Shown here: positions 33,464 through 44,406 of the stretch, one piece after another | Position numbering within the stretch: position 1 is the first letter of the stretch | Layout of the letters: every line of letters starts with the position of its first letter | Assembly (NCBI GenBank): GCA_039583875.1 | Contig: CM077158.1 | Coordinates: forward strand, 121,641,900 to 121,705,899 | Reading direction: 5' to 3' | DNA length: 64,000 nucleotides | Source of the DNA: Platanthera guangdongensis | Lineage: Eukaryota; Streptophyta; Magnoliopsida; Asparagales; Orchidaceae | Made by a program: the position numbers and the translations under genes | The notes under the pieces: model-generated | Databases searched by the model: none | What the model saw: only the letters and a program-made list of their open reading frames with translations | Told to the model about the DNA's origin: nothing

Positions 33464-35330
33464 GCTGCTACGTCGTCGATCACGCCGCTCTTGCCAGGGA
33501 TTAAGTTGCCTTAACCAGCTCGAACTATCGCGCGATTTCTCCACCTGCACATCCTCGACCATTTCCGCACCTTCCCAGAAACCCTCACTTCTTATTCCCA
33601 TGCTCTGCATCGCGATTGCTCTGGCTTCCGGCGACATCGCCGGCCATTGTCGCACCTTGCCATCGTCACCTCTGCTGCACGGACAGTAAGGCCTTCACTG
33701 ACTCCGATATAGCTTATGATTTGCATTCTGATTTCCATTCTTTCTATGATACTCTGCTACCTGCACTTTCCTTCTTCTGCATTCTCTCAGTGCCTCCCCT
33801 CAGATCTGTTGTATTTGCATTTCTTCTGTTGGTATTTGGGTGATAGTAATTTGTGTCTTTCTATTCCACATTTTCTTCATGTCATGGTCTGCACCGTGTT
33901 TCCTGTAGCTGCCAACGCTATCAGAGAGCGGTATTCATCCTCTGTCGCTCCTCTTGTGCTCGACACTTCATCTACTGCCGCAATTGTTCCCCTGTTATCT
34001 CCGGTAGGCCTCCGAACATCATCAACATCACCTCTATCTCACAGTAAGTCTGTATGATAATTCCTTTTATGTTTTGATCTGCCATTGAGGGTTTGATTTC
34101 TTTTTGTTGATTTTGGTTTTTGTTTGATTTGGTTTTGTTGGATATCTGCTTTTGATTTTGTTGAGGTTTTCATTTCTTTTTTTGGTTTTATTTTTGTTGG
34201 ATTTCGTTTTTGTTTGATATCGTTTTTGATTTCCTTTGAGTTTTCATATTTTTTTCTTATGCTACCTGCGGTATTCATCATCCGTCGCTTCTCCTCTGCT
34301 CGACACATCTTCTGTCGCCGCAATCTTTTCCACCATTACCTCAGCTAGGGCTCTGCACAGCATCAGGACGACCCCTATTGCACAGTAAGTGCGTAACTTA
34401 AATTCGCACATTTTTTTATGCTAGCAGTCTTTTGCTATGTATAGTAAGTGTCTTCCTTACTGTAATATTTCATTGGTAGAAGTCTTTTGGTATTTCACAG
34501 TTAGTAGAAGCTGAACATTTATTGTTATGCTAGCTACTGATAGGCAGAACAGTTAGGAGAACATGAACATTTTCTACTATGCTATCGTCTTTCTTGTTGG
34601 TTGCTGTAATTTTTCCTGTTATGCTAGCTGGTGATACGGAGAAAAGTTGCTAATTTCGTTGCTGTAATATTTTCTGTTACGCTGCTTGCTGTTTACATAT
34701 AAAAACGAAATCTTGCTTCAAAATTAAAATTACTTTGCTGAGAATTGTCTGTGGGGGCTTTGGGATTGTTACAAAAGAGAGAATTCTTGAGTGTGTTTGG
34801 GATTTGTTAAGAAGATAGAGGAATGAGTGTGTTTTGGATGGTTACAAAGATGATGTTTACTACACAGGCGTATTATCTAAATATAATAGTAAATACATTT
34901 CATATGTGTCAAAACTAGGCAATGCATCAAGACTACAATTCATTTTAAGGCATGTGTCAAACTCACTTCTAGAGTTCATTTTACTGCATGTGTGGGGGCT
35001 TCGGCGCATGCATCAATGTAATATAACTTTTTTTTGAAGGAATGAATTGTAAATGTTGTTGATCAAAAATAGGGAATGCATAAACACTACAGTTCACTTT
35101 AAAGCATGTGCCAAAACTCACTATCACGCTAAAACAATTAGGTAGCCAACGCATCAAAGGTACAATTTATTTAGATTTAAATAGACGAGCTCAACAAATG
35201 CCAACTATAATCAAAATAATACCATAAATAACAACGAGATTTACTTATGCTGAACCTCCTTTTGTTGTTGATCAAAAGTAGGCAATGCACCAACACTGGA
35301 GTTCACTTTAAAGCATGTGCCAAAACTCAC
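33464..35330 (+). other. Degenerate repeat region with exon-like copies
   Basis: Continuation of the sequence left of element 2. Three similar segments end in donor-like sites: GACA|GTAAGG (33688), CACA|GTAAGT (34043) and CACA|GTAAGT (34385), preceded by CGACAC...GCCGCAATY-like text. Three 52-bp phrases of the type AGGCAATGCATCAACACTAC...TTTAAAGCATGTGCCAAAACTCAC occur near 34917, 35071 and 35280. No credible protein. It could be the multi-intron 5' region of a large transposon. Confidence 0.35.
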
Positions 35331-35334
35331 CGTC

Positions 35335-35600
35335 ACACCCAAATTCCGGAAAACGCAACCGCCGCGTGGCTCTCTCGCGTATGCAGCCTCTGCCAGCAAG
35401 AAATGGCGCCTTCGCCGCCCTCTGCCTCGTGCCACCTTGCCGCGTGCCCCGCCCTTCAACATCCACCGGAAACGGTGCCTTCGCCGTCCTCTGCCGCTTG
35501 CCGCGTTTCCGCGTGCCACGCCCTTCAACATCCAACGCAACACGCCTCCCTTCTGCCTCCTGCCGCCTCACCGCGTGCCCCGCACTTCAACATACCCCAG
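35335..35600 (+). repeat. GC-rich dispersed repeat, copy 2
   Basis: Homologous to 22350-22640 (CGTCACACCCAAATTCCGGAAAAC against CGCCCAAATTTTCGAAAACC; CGCCCTTCAACATCCA). It lies about 190 bp before the Rep-like remnant. Open frames here on both strands reflect its internal roughly 60-bp repeats. Confidence 0.55.
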
Positions 35601-35789
35601 TCTCATCTAAAAAAAACATACCCACAATATTGCCGCAAAAATACATGTACAATACCACATTTACTGTAACCATAACGGCTATGTCTACACTAACGATTCA
35701 TGCGATGAATTTTCAAATTAATGCGCTTTTGCCTTACTTAGTAGATATATCAATTCATGTTGTAATAAACTTTGTCTGCCGCACCAACA

Positions 35790-35935
35790 TGGACATAACA
35801 GAAGCAGATCGTCCGGCTCAACGAGCTGCTAAGTGACAACGTCCACGAACCAGGAGAGCCAGGATAACAGAAGAACAACGTGAAGAACTTGATTCTAATC
35901 GAGCCCGTCACAGATCTCAGTGTTTGCAATTGAGC
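35790..35935 (+). pseudogene. Possible Helitron Rep/helicase N-terminal remnant
   Basis: The frame from ATG 35790 reads MDITEADRPAQRAAK, a stop, then RTRRARITEEQREELDSNRARHRSQ before another stop. The basic R-x-x-R-x-T-x-E-Q-R-E pattern resembles the N-terminal leader of many plant Helitron proteins. It is short and broken, so this is a weak call; no Rep or helicase motif follows. Confidence 0.3.
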
Positions 35936-36125
35936 TAGGTACACGATTAACATCGCTGAGCCATTTAGCGTACTGCCGCTCGAAGCCGCGCTCAATGACG
36001 ACAACATCTCTCTGAAACGTAGACTTCTGAACTGCGACATGAAAACAGTGATGCACACTAAACTCCTACGCCCCGATGTCACTTCATTATATGTAGATCA
36101 ACTCTCAACAAGCAGCATGTGCAAA

Positions 36126-36464
36126 CTACTTCTTTAGCACACGTACAATGTTTGCCCACAATAACATATGCTGCACGTGATGTTCTCCACCGATACATGT
36201 TAACAAACATGCCATCGTCATCCACTCGGTGTATGCAAGGGCATCACACCGAAGATTGATCATCTTCACGTCAGTTCGATCCCTCGCTATTATGCAATTG
36301 TACGTCGCCCGAACAAATGTTCCATTGTCCATCTCAAACTCTTCGTCAATCATGACGCGTAACAAGGACCCCTGTTGACAAGCACTGTGTAACGGTCCAG
36401 GCCCATCAACATGGGACCCAGCTGGAACCGCCAGCCTACCAGGGTCTAGACCCGGGCCCACCAC
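36126..36464 (-). CDS. Hypothetical ORF, 112 codons
   Basis: Not recognised. The C-terminal 75 residues (VMIDEEFEMDNGTFVRATYN, LRCDALAYTEWMTMACLL) have a balanced composition unlike the repeat-derived frames nearby. The N-terminal part overlaps the SINE-like body and is probably not coding. A plus-strand frame without a start also runs through 35943-36140. It could be a fragment of a transposon protein. Confidence 0.2.
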   Translation of the reverse strand: MVGPGLDPGRLAVPAGSHVDGPGPLHSACQQGSLLRVMIDEEFEMDNGTFVRATYNCIIARDRTDVKMINLRCDALAYTEWMTMACLLTCIGGEHHVQHMLLWANIVRVLKK

Positions 36465-36620
36465 TGGTAGTCAGCCTTTCACATTCAAGCCTGCAGGCCA
36501 TGCACCCCAACCCCTCTCCGGCCTGTTTATCAGCACGGTAGGTTGTTGCCACTAGGTCTCGAACCCAGGACCTTGATAAGAGAGCTTTCCACCACTCCCT
36601 CATCACCAACTGAGCTGCAG
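36375..36620 (-). mobile_element. tRNA-derived SINE-like element
   Basis: On the minus strand the head contains an A-box-like AGCTCAGTTGGT (36605-36616) and a B-box-like GGGTTCGAGACC (about 36555-36566), spaced about 40 bp as in tRNA-derived SINE heads. The body reads on towards 36375 with a CCTGGTAGGCTGGCGGTTCC segment. No tRNA acceptor stem is seen and no clear tail or target duplication was identified. Confidence 0.42.
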
Positions 36621-36690
36621 CTTACAATTAAACCAGAATGCTTACAATTAAACCAGAAAGTTTGCCCGACCAATTGTCAAGCAAAACTGC

Positions 36691-36700
36691 CTCTGATACC
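36691..36700 (-). other. Orphan tRNA primer site left of LTR A
   Basis: CTCTGATACC followed by AAC sits directly before the left LTR, just as at 41285-41297. The preceding TTGCCCGACCAATTGTCAAGCAA also matches 41259-41281. It is the stub of another element's internal region whose 5' LTR would be the one at 36704. Confidence 0.65.
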
Positions 36701-36703
36701 AAC

Positions 36704-39260
36704 TGTCACAACCCGCATTCCTCAACGAGTACATCATATCAGAGCAAGAGGAACTACGGGTTAGGATGCCACGTCGTGCAGGGGATAACTGCACACGCTC
36801 AGGCAACTCTTGACGCTTATATTATGAGTTGAAATTCAACAGTGAAATGTAAGAAAACCTTTTGATTGAATGGCCGTATCCCTCGGCCTTAGGTATCAAA
36901 AACTTTATTTGTACGCGGCGGAAATACTTTGTTTATTTATGATGAGCTCCTATATGTAGTCTATAGTGATACTACTATAAGAAATCCTCTTTGTGTACGT
37001 CATTTGGAAAATACGTCTTAGTTGATCAAAATATGTATGCTTGATATACAATAATAGGTTTTGTGTAGCTTAGAAAATACCTAATGCAACCTACCATAAA
37101 TCTGTCCCAAGAGCAAGAAGACATCATCCAAATGAGTCACATAGCAGTCTCTTATTCATACATCACATGTAAAGAAAACCACCAATGGGCGCCAACAAGC
37201 TGACACGAACCCATTGGGGCACATGTATATCTGTACAACAAAGAGAAGAACTACCTCGCTAAGTATGCTCGGCTAGCTCTCAAGAAACGCCACCAACCAA
37301 CCTAGCCGCTCAACCGGTTACAACCTGCATCTGAGGCATTCAAGAAAGAATACCTCAGCAATCAACCAAGCTATACAAAAGAGAGCATGAATTTCATAAT
37401 CGATAAAGAAGGGCTTACCGACCCCGTAGCAATGTTTCATAGAAGTAAAAAGAGAGAATAAAACAAGTGGGCAAACAAGTAGTAAACACTGTCATTCCAA
37501 AGTGCCAACCGCACCAAGTGCGTACAAGTTCAACAAGTCCTGCTCCACCCGCAGGAGAAAAAGGGCAATACACATGCCCAAACTCAGCATCTTATAAACA
37601 AGAAACAACCAAACTAGTGAAACATAAGCAGCGGTTAAGTTCAATTCCGCAAGAGTCTTTCGGTGGCGGCCCTAAAGTGGAACGCACCAAACAAAACCAG
37701 CCCAAATCGGGGCCAAAGTGGTCTCTCTAACCACAAAAAAAAACCAAAACCCGGTGGCCACAGGCTGAAACCACACCACCCCTTGCAGAATTCTCACACA
37801 AACGCTCCTGCCATGGTTCACAATTCACCTCGCAAAACGCCCCATAACCCAAGCTAAACACGTTCCTTTCATCGTTCTCACGCATGATGACAAGTTGCTA
37901 GAAAAGGAATTACGCTACAAGCTACATGAATTACATGATGAGGAACAAGAACAAATCACATAATTAGGCAAGAAAAAGGCTACATGAACATGAATAAATA
38001 GAGCTCCATGAGTCACATGAACAAGATAAACGACATGAAGCAATCTAACATGGACTTGCTAACTAACAAAACTACACATGGAAGATCAAAGTCATTCAGC
38101 ATAGGGAAATTTGATCAGAAGCAAGAGGATTGATACTTACATAAAAAAAGCATAATTTTGAATCAAGAAGAACAAACTAGGCAATTGAATCAAGAAGAAC
38201 AAAATAAGCATAGGGAAATTGAAAGAGCAATTAATCAAAGGACAAGAAATCAAGATTGGCAAGGGTGAAGAACACCGCTTGCCTGAACCGAGATGATGCC
38301 GCGACGGCTGCTCCTCTCTTCCTTGCCTTGCTTGAGCCTTTCTCCCTTGCTTTCTCTTTGAGAGTGAAGAAGAAGATGAAGAGAAGGTGAAATGAGAAGA
38401 ACAATTCTCTGTTTCGGCCTTATTTCCTTCAGAACAGAGCTGGACCGTTAGATGCAGAATCAAGGAAATGAACGACACAAAAAATCTGGAAAACTCGATT
38501 TTCGGGCCGGTCACGCCCTGTGTCACACCCGTGACACAGGGCGTGTACCATAAGCGGCGCAGAAAGTCGGCAAATCCAAGTTTATCCACACAGTACACGG
38601 CCGGGTACACGCCCGTGACAGGTCGGTCACGCCCGTGACCTAGGGCGTGTAGCCCGTGTCTCGACACCTCGTCGACACAAAGTGTCGACACTCGACACAG
38701 CTTGACACGCCCTGTGACATGCCCGTGTCACAGGCCGTGTCCCCTCTCTCGACACTCGACACTCGACACTCCACACTCCACACTCGACAAAGCGGGACAC
38801 GGCCCGTGACACGCCCGTGTCACGGGGCGTGTACCCCATTCGTTGAGCTCAACTCGACGCAAGAAAAATTCGTCGAGTCAAGGAGGTCATGCCCAGGTCA
38901 CGGCCTAGGTCACGCTCGTGTCAGGGGGCGTGTCTCGCACAAAAACGACCATTTTTCCCTGTTTTGAAAAATGTTCCTGTGTCGTCCTAGACCATTTTTG
39001 CCTTAAGAACTTTTTACCCTTTTTTGTTTCCTGTACCAACAACTCAATTTCAGCAACATTTCCCGGGCGCGAAAAAGTGCAAACATTCCCTAAGAGGCCT
39101 CACCGAGTCCCCAATTTGGACTCCGGTTTGCTGGGAAATCGTGCAACTCGGCAACCAAAACAGCCACTCGGAAGCCCGCGGGAAAAACCATGCTCGAACA
39201 ACGTTCAAAGCCAACGTAACGCCCATCATGCGTATGCAATCAAAAATCCGGGGCGTTACA
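36704..39260 (-). repeat. LTR A of the gag-only Ty3 region
   Basis: 2557 bp, TGTCACAACCCG...GGGCGTTACA on the plus strand. It is homologous to LTR B (41298-44325) in order and motifs (CCGTATCCCTCGGC, GCGGAAATAC, CTGACACGAACCCA, GAGGCCTCACCG) but strongly diverged. Its array (38508-38935) is of the GACACGCCCGTGTC type, with some CTCGACAC. Confidence 0.75.
38508..38935 (-). repeat. CACG-type palindrome array in LTR A
   Basis: Includes CCTGTGACATGCCCGTGTCACAGG, GTGACACGCCCGTGTCAC and mixed GTCACGCCCGTGAC forms, plus CTCGACACTCGACACTCGACA near 38752. Open frames in this interval are artefacts. Confidence 0.8.
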
Positions 39261-39474
39261 ATCACTCCCCCTAACAAAAATTTTCCTATAGGAGTATATA
39301 TAAGCAACTAAGGAACTACCAAAACCAAAAACTATAACCATTCCAGAAAATAAAACTTTCAGGCTAGGAAAACAACTAACCTGAGATGACCTGAGTCGAA
39401 CTCTGAGCCTCCTCAAAAGTGATCACATTCAGATTTCCCTTGCCGTTGTCCACACGTTGAGGCGGAGGTAAAGC

Positions 39475-40605
39475 CTAAAGTGGAACTGACTGCAGAATAT
39501 GCTGGACCTTAGGACACATAGTCTTGATATGGCCCTTCTGGCCACACTGAAAGCAGACTTTATCCTTGGACCAGCACTGGGCAGCATCATGCCCGGGTCT
39601 CTTGCAAACAGAACATGGAACATTCTTCCTAGGAGCACCTTGAATGGAATGAACTTGCTCCTTCTTATGAGCTCCCGCCTTCTTGAAACACCTCTCAACT
39701 GGGCGGCCTGACCGGCCACAGAAGATACACACCACCTTGCTCTTCCTTCCCGAAGCAGCATCGAGTACCTGGGGGTTATTCTCTTCAGCAAACTTCCTCT
39801 TGTCCTTCCTCATTTGCTGACCTCTGTTCTTTACGGTCTCAATTACCTCCACTTTCAGAGCAGCGTCCACTACACCTGCATAAGTCACTGATCCATAATC
39901 ACTGGCTAACTGCGGAACCTCGCTCCTCAAGCCACCAAGGAACCGCTTGACTCGATCTGCTTCAACACTCACAAACCCAGGGGCAAACTGGCTCAACTTG
40001 CTGAACTCTATCTCGTACTCACTGACCGTGAGTTGCCTCTTCTTTAGGTGAAGGAAGTCATTCATTAGTCGATCATGCTCGACCGAAGGCAAGAACTTCC
40101 TCAACAACATCTCCTTGAATAATCCCCAAGTGCAACCATCCACCAAACTCTCCTTTTCCCTAAGCCACCAGCTCTTTGCCAAACCCTTTAGCTGATAGGC
40201 AGCTATCATCACTCTCTGATCATCTATAACACCGGAGTATGAGAACATCTCCTCCATGGAGATCAGCCAATCATCTATGACCATGAAATCTGCCTTCCCA
40301 TCATATTTAGGAGGGATACATCTCTGAAACTGTGAAATGAAGGCCATCTCTGCTGGCACCAGCACTGGAGGTCTCAGGGGAGCAGGAGGGGGAGGGGCAG
40401 CTGAACCCCCTGCAGGGTCTTGCACTCCATGAGTCTGACCTGCCACAACTGCCGCTAGAGACTGGATCTGGACCTGTATCTCCACCAACTTCCTGGTCAA
40501 GGAATCGTTGCTCAACCGCAAGCTCTCGATCACCGCATCATTCTGCGCTCCAGAAGTCTCACCCTCAGACAGGGGAGTCGACCTGGTCGAAGGACGCCTT
40601 GCCAT
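39475..40605 (-). CDS. Gag of the gag-only Ty3 element
   Basis: 376 residues, uninterrupted, starting MARRPSTRST. A coiled N-terminal stretch (SLRLSNDSLTRKLVEIQVQI) precedes the gag core (about residues 100-250): DDWLISMEEMF, AKSWWLREKE, FKEMLLRKFLPSVEHDRLMN, VSEYEIEFSKLSQFAP. Three zinc-knuckle-like repeats follow: CIFCGRSGRPVERC (histidine replaced by arginine, probably not functional), CSVCKRPGHDAAQC and CFQCGQKGHIKTMC (both canonical CX2CX4HX4C). It should build particles and bind element RNA. An intact gag without pol fits a non-autonomous element that supplies its own capsid. Confidence 0.88.
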   Translation of the reverse strand: MARRPSTRSTPLSEGETSGAQNDAVIESLRLSNDSLTRKLVEIQVQIQSLAAVVAGQTHGVQDPAGGSAAPPPPAPLRPPVLVPAEMAFISQFQRCIPPKYDGKADFMVIDDWLISMEEMFSYSGVIDDQRVMIAAYQLKGLAKSWWLREKESLVDGCTWGLFKEMLLRKFLPSVEHDRLMNDFLHLKKRQLTVSEYEIEFSKLSQFAPGFVSVEADRVKRFLGGLRSEVPQLASDYGSVTYAGVVDAALKVEVIETVKNRGQQMRKDKRKFAEENNPQVLDAASGRKSKVVCIFCGRSGRPVERCFKKAGAHKKEQVHSIQGAPRKNVPCSVCKRPGHDAAQCWSKDKVCFQCGQKGHIKTMCPKVQHILQSVPL

Positions 40606-40970
40606 CCCATGGTCATATCAACATTAGTCAAATCCTGGTACAATAGTTGGAACTAACTATAAGTACATACCATACATACATAAATATGATCTTAAAAATG
40701 CTAAACTTGCTCTGGGATTTTATTTTGTTTAACAAAAGTGATGCTATGCCTAGCCTAGGATGGTTAACCACCATCATCTAACTCTTGTGCCTAGATCGGG
40801 AATGCATGAATTTATATTCTTTTTCTGATTTAAAAACCATGTGTGTATGTATGTCATCCTGCAAATCTTTAGCTTGGCATGTTGTGCTTATGCAATATTA
40901 TGTTATGCATGATTGTGCTATGCATTCTAAAAAGGCCCTAGTGTATGTCATGAGCGGCGTACACATGAAA

Positions 40971-41138
40971 ATGTTATGTATCCCATACTACATAACATAC
41001 CCATGCAACGAAAAAGAAACGTGCTAGTCGCATTCATGTGGTGAGGTTATGCATCCCATACTACATAACCCTCACATGTTGCCCATATGGTGGATCCATA
41101 TACAGACACATATTATGCATCCCATACTACATAATATG
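40971..41138 (-). other. Three leader stem-loops with a constant loop
   Basis: Inverted repeats at 40971-40998 (ATGTTATG/CATAACAT), 41041-41075 (GTGAGGTTATG/CATAACCCTCAC, one bulge) and 41109-41138 (CATATTATG/CATAATATG). All enclose the 12-nt YATCCCATACTA loop. They lie between primer site and gag, where LTR retroelements usually keep packaging and dimerisation signals. Function is inferred. Confidence 0.75.
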
Positions 41139-41297
41139 CCCAATATACTTGATGTTATGATATGAGTGTAGTGTTCGTGCTACAGCTAAGACGTGCTGAT
41201 GACATATCGGTGTGTGTATGATATGCTGTTAAACATCTAATACCTACAAGGAAAGGTTGCCCGACAAATTGTCAAGCAACTTCCCTCTGATACCAAC

Positions 41298-44200
41298 TGT
41301 CACAACCCGCATTTTTCTCCGAATTCAAGAAGTATCAGAGTATGAGAAAAACATGCATCGTGATTCCACGTCGAGCAGGAGATAACTGTCGACGCTCAGG
41401 CGAACACCATCTGACTAGACTATGAAAATTTATAAGTTTAATGATTTGAAAATTAGATATATTTTTAAAGGCCGTATCCCTCGGCTCGGTGGATCACCTA
41501 GTCCACAGTTTAAAAACTATACTTATACGCAGCGGAAAATACTTTATTTATTTTTTTGACAACCTATGAGAGTGCATAAGTGACCCCCGAGGTCAACTTA
41601 TACTATGCAAGGCTCTAGATTTATATTATATTATAAGTAGGAAAAACAATCTTTTTACGTTACTTGAAAAGTAGTTTATGAGTTTTATAAAACATGCTGA
41701 TCATGAGATTTACTTATTTTAGTGTTTTTAAGTTTAAAAATAACTAGCAACCTAGCATACAACTTCCCAAGAGCAAGTAGACTATCTCCCGAAAGGTAAC
41801 AGTAAAAGAAACATATCTAGTATCATAAGGTAAAACTATCAGTGGGGGCCAACAAACTGACATGAACCCACTGGCAAGCATGTATGTCTGTAAGAAAAAA
41901 AACAGAAAAACTGCCTCACAACAGCAAGAGAAAGATTCCCACATCTCAAGGGATCACCGTCAACACCATAGCAAATCTAGCCGTCTACCCGGCTACTAAT
42001 CGGAACCTGAGGCATTCAGAAAAGAAAAGAACACCTCAGCAAGTAAAACAAGGAAATCAGAATTAGGGCATTAAATCAAAATGAAACAAAGAGAGTAATT
42101 AATCATGACAGTAAAAGCAAACACTGTCCAAAGTAAGGAAAAGTACACCAAGTACCAGGCAACAACACCAAGCCCTGCTCAAATCCTGCAGAGGCTACAA
42201 GGCAAAAGACAAGGAATACTTGCCACAATATGCTGCATTCTATCAGGAAGAAACACCTAACAATCCTAATTTGTGAGGAATGACAGTAGTCAATCATCAT
42301 GGACCTGAGTTGGTGACCAAAAACAGTCCGCCAAACAAAACAGTTCCAACTAAAATAAAATTTCACTGTGTCGACACAAAACCACCACAAACACAGCCCG
42401 TACCTGGGATAAAAAGGGTGGCGTACACAACAATACCCATCCCGTACCTGGGACTAAAAAGTGGCGGCCACGGCTCGCACACAAAACATCCCGCTCCTTT
42501 AGAGCGTCAAAATACCACTACCTGCCATAACCCACGATTCGGCCCTCAAAACAAAGGAAGAACGAAAGGCCAACAAGACATCCCCCCTAGGAGGTATTCA
42601 CTTAGGAAGAAGAAAAAAACTGAGAAAAAATAAATCTCAGCCTACAGGAAAAAAAAAACGATCTCTGATACAGGAATCATCGAACGTAGCTCAACGATTT
42701 TCGTTGAGCAAGGGAAAAATCATCGAACTCAGGAAAATCGTCGAACGCAGCTCGACGATTTTCGTCGAATCACAGGACACGGGAAATCGTCAAACTCCAT
42801 TCGATGATTTGCCTTTCGTCGAACACAGGTCACGGGAAAAGTCGTCGAACGCCGTTCGACGATTTTCCTTAACCGCAGGCCACAGGAAATCGTCGAACTC
42901 CGTTTGACAATTTTGCGTTAAACGCAGGCCATAGGAAAACGTCGAATACAGGCCACGGGAAATATCGTCGAACGATGTTCGACGATTTTCCTTTCGCCGA
43001 ACACTGGCCACTGGAGAATCGTCGAACTCCGTTCGATGATTTTCATCGGACCCAGAAATAAGGCAAATCGTCGAGCTTAGCTCGACGATAATCGTCAAAC
43101 CCAGACCGACAATTTCTGTTGAACTGGCTGCATTGAGTGCACAAAAATCCTGTACGTCCAACTTCTTTTCCGTCCAATCTCCTTAGCCTAATCCAATCCG
43201 ATTACTCGTAATTTATGTAGGAAAACCCACTGTTACTTGATCTTGGGCTGATAGGCTAATTTCAACCCAAACCGAGATTAACAGGGAACAATTTGAATGA
43301 TTAACAGGGAACAATTTGATAAAAACAAAGAAGACTACAACACTCCAGCCGAAGGTTTGAATTTCAGAACTTGAGAGAATTCAAACAGAAACATAAAGGT
43401 GCATTATGGTTTATGATTCACATGCTTTTTGACGGAAAATCAGAGTGAAATATCAATCTAAGGAAACAGGGAAAATTATAGCAAATATGACCATGAATAG
43501 GAGAAGAAAACTTGGCAAGGGTAGGAGCACCACTTGCCTCAAATACCAGCGATTTATCTTGCATAGCCCTTCCTCTCTCTCTCGGCTCCAGCCGCAACAG
43601 CACCTAAACATGATCTAAGGTTTTAATGGCGGAAAAGGATCAAACCAGAAATTCCAAGACCCCTAGAAAATCACGAAAATTGAATCTCTTACCAGAGGAA
43701 TGATGGTGTAGGCGAGAGCACTCCAAATCCGCTTTCGGAATCGAATTCCGTCCACTAATGCTCCCAGAATCGGTGTCTGAAGGGGAGCAGGGTTGGCAGT
43801 TTTTTTTCTTCCTATCGAACAGGCGACGGTTATACTCTCACGGGAAGGAGACGATGCAAAGACTCGTTTTTTGTCTAAGGATTTACATATATGCATGGAC
43901 ACGTCTTTTCAGACTTACTGCCACCTAGAAGCCATTCATTTCAAACTTTATGATGAATTTTATGCATCCATTATTATTAACACATCAAAACGACATGAAA
44001 ACCGAACCACCTCGGAATCCGACGAAATTCACACCGTAGCTAAACACCCACGCTACGAATGCAACGACAAAGTAGAAATCAACTTTCGACGTTCAAAACT
44101 CGGGTTATCACTACCGAAGCCAAAACACAAGAATCCCCCGAGAGGCCTCAGCGGTCACCAAAATAGACCCGGCTTGCTAGGGGATCTTGCCAAAAAGGCT

Positions 44201-44325
44201 ACCAATAACCACACAAGGAACCAAAAGAGCTGAGACCACGCTCTAACAAATGGCACCTGCCGGAAATGCGTCAACGTAACGCCAAATGAGAATTAAATAA
44301 TCGCAGAAAAATCGGCGGCGTTACA
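41298..44325 (-). repeat. LTR B of the gag-only Ty3 region
   Basis: 3028 bp, TGTCACAACCCG...GGCGTTACA on the plus strand, next to the primer site and thus the 5' LTR of the gag element. It is about 470 bp longer than LTR A and strongly diverged from it. Its array (42680-43115) is of the TCGTCGAAC/GTTCGACGA type instead of the CACG type. Confidence 0.75.
42680..43115 (-). repeat. TCGTCGA-type palindrome array in LTR B
   Basis: A dozen or so copies of ATCGTCGAACnCnGYTCGACGAT-like inverted repeats (arms ATCGTCGAA and TTCGACGAT), separated by ACAGGCCACGGGAA-like spacers. Frames at 42704-43161 are artefacts. Confidence 0.82.
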
Positions 44326-44401
44326 ATACTGCTTCACCTAGGCCTCCGTATGCCTCAACACTAAGAATACAATAGCGGAGCCCATGCGTACTATGGCCCA
44401 G
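44326..44401. other. Short spacer between LTR B and the Athila-type element
   Basis: Non-coding. Together with 52853 onwards it is the target sequence into which the Athila-type element inserted; the CAGGG at 44402-44406 is the left target duplication. Confidence 0.6.
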
Positions 44402-44406
44402 CAGGG

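Larger units (their letters stand above)
39261..41297 (-). mobile_element. Internal domain of a gag-only (non-autonomous) Ty3 element
   Basis: Between the two LTRs lie, in element order, a primer site (CTCTGATACCA, 41285-41295), a 690-nt leader, one gag ORF, about 215 bp, and a purine tract GTTAGGGGGAGTGAT adjoining LTR A. There is no protease, RT or integrase. This matches the layout known as TR-GAG elements, mobilised by enzymes of related autonomous copies. The flanking LTRs do not match and no target duplication is seen. Confidence 0.75.

Noticed and set aside
36543..36764. Plus-strand ORF starting MLPLGLEPRTL
   Set aside because: It is the antisense translation of the tRNA-derived SINE head, a frequent artefact.
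38508..38935. CRISPR-like repeat array
   Set aside because: Eukaryotic LTR sequence; palindromes are irregularly spaced, have no uniform repeat/spacer lengths, and no cas genes exist.
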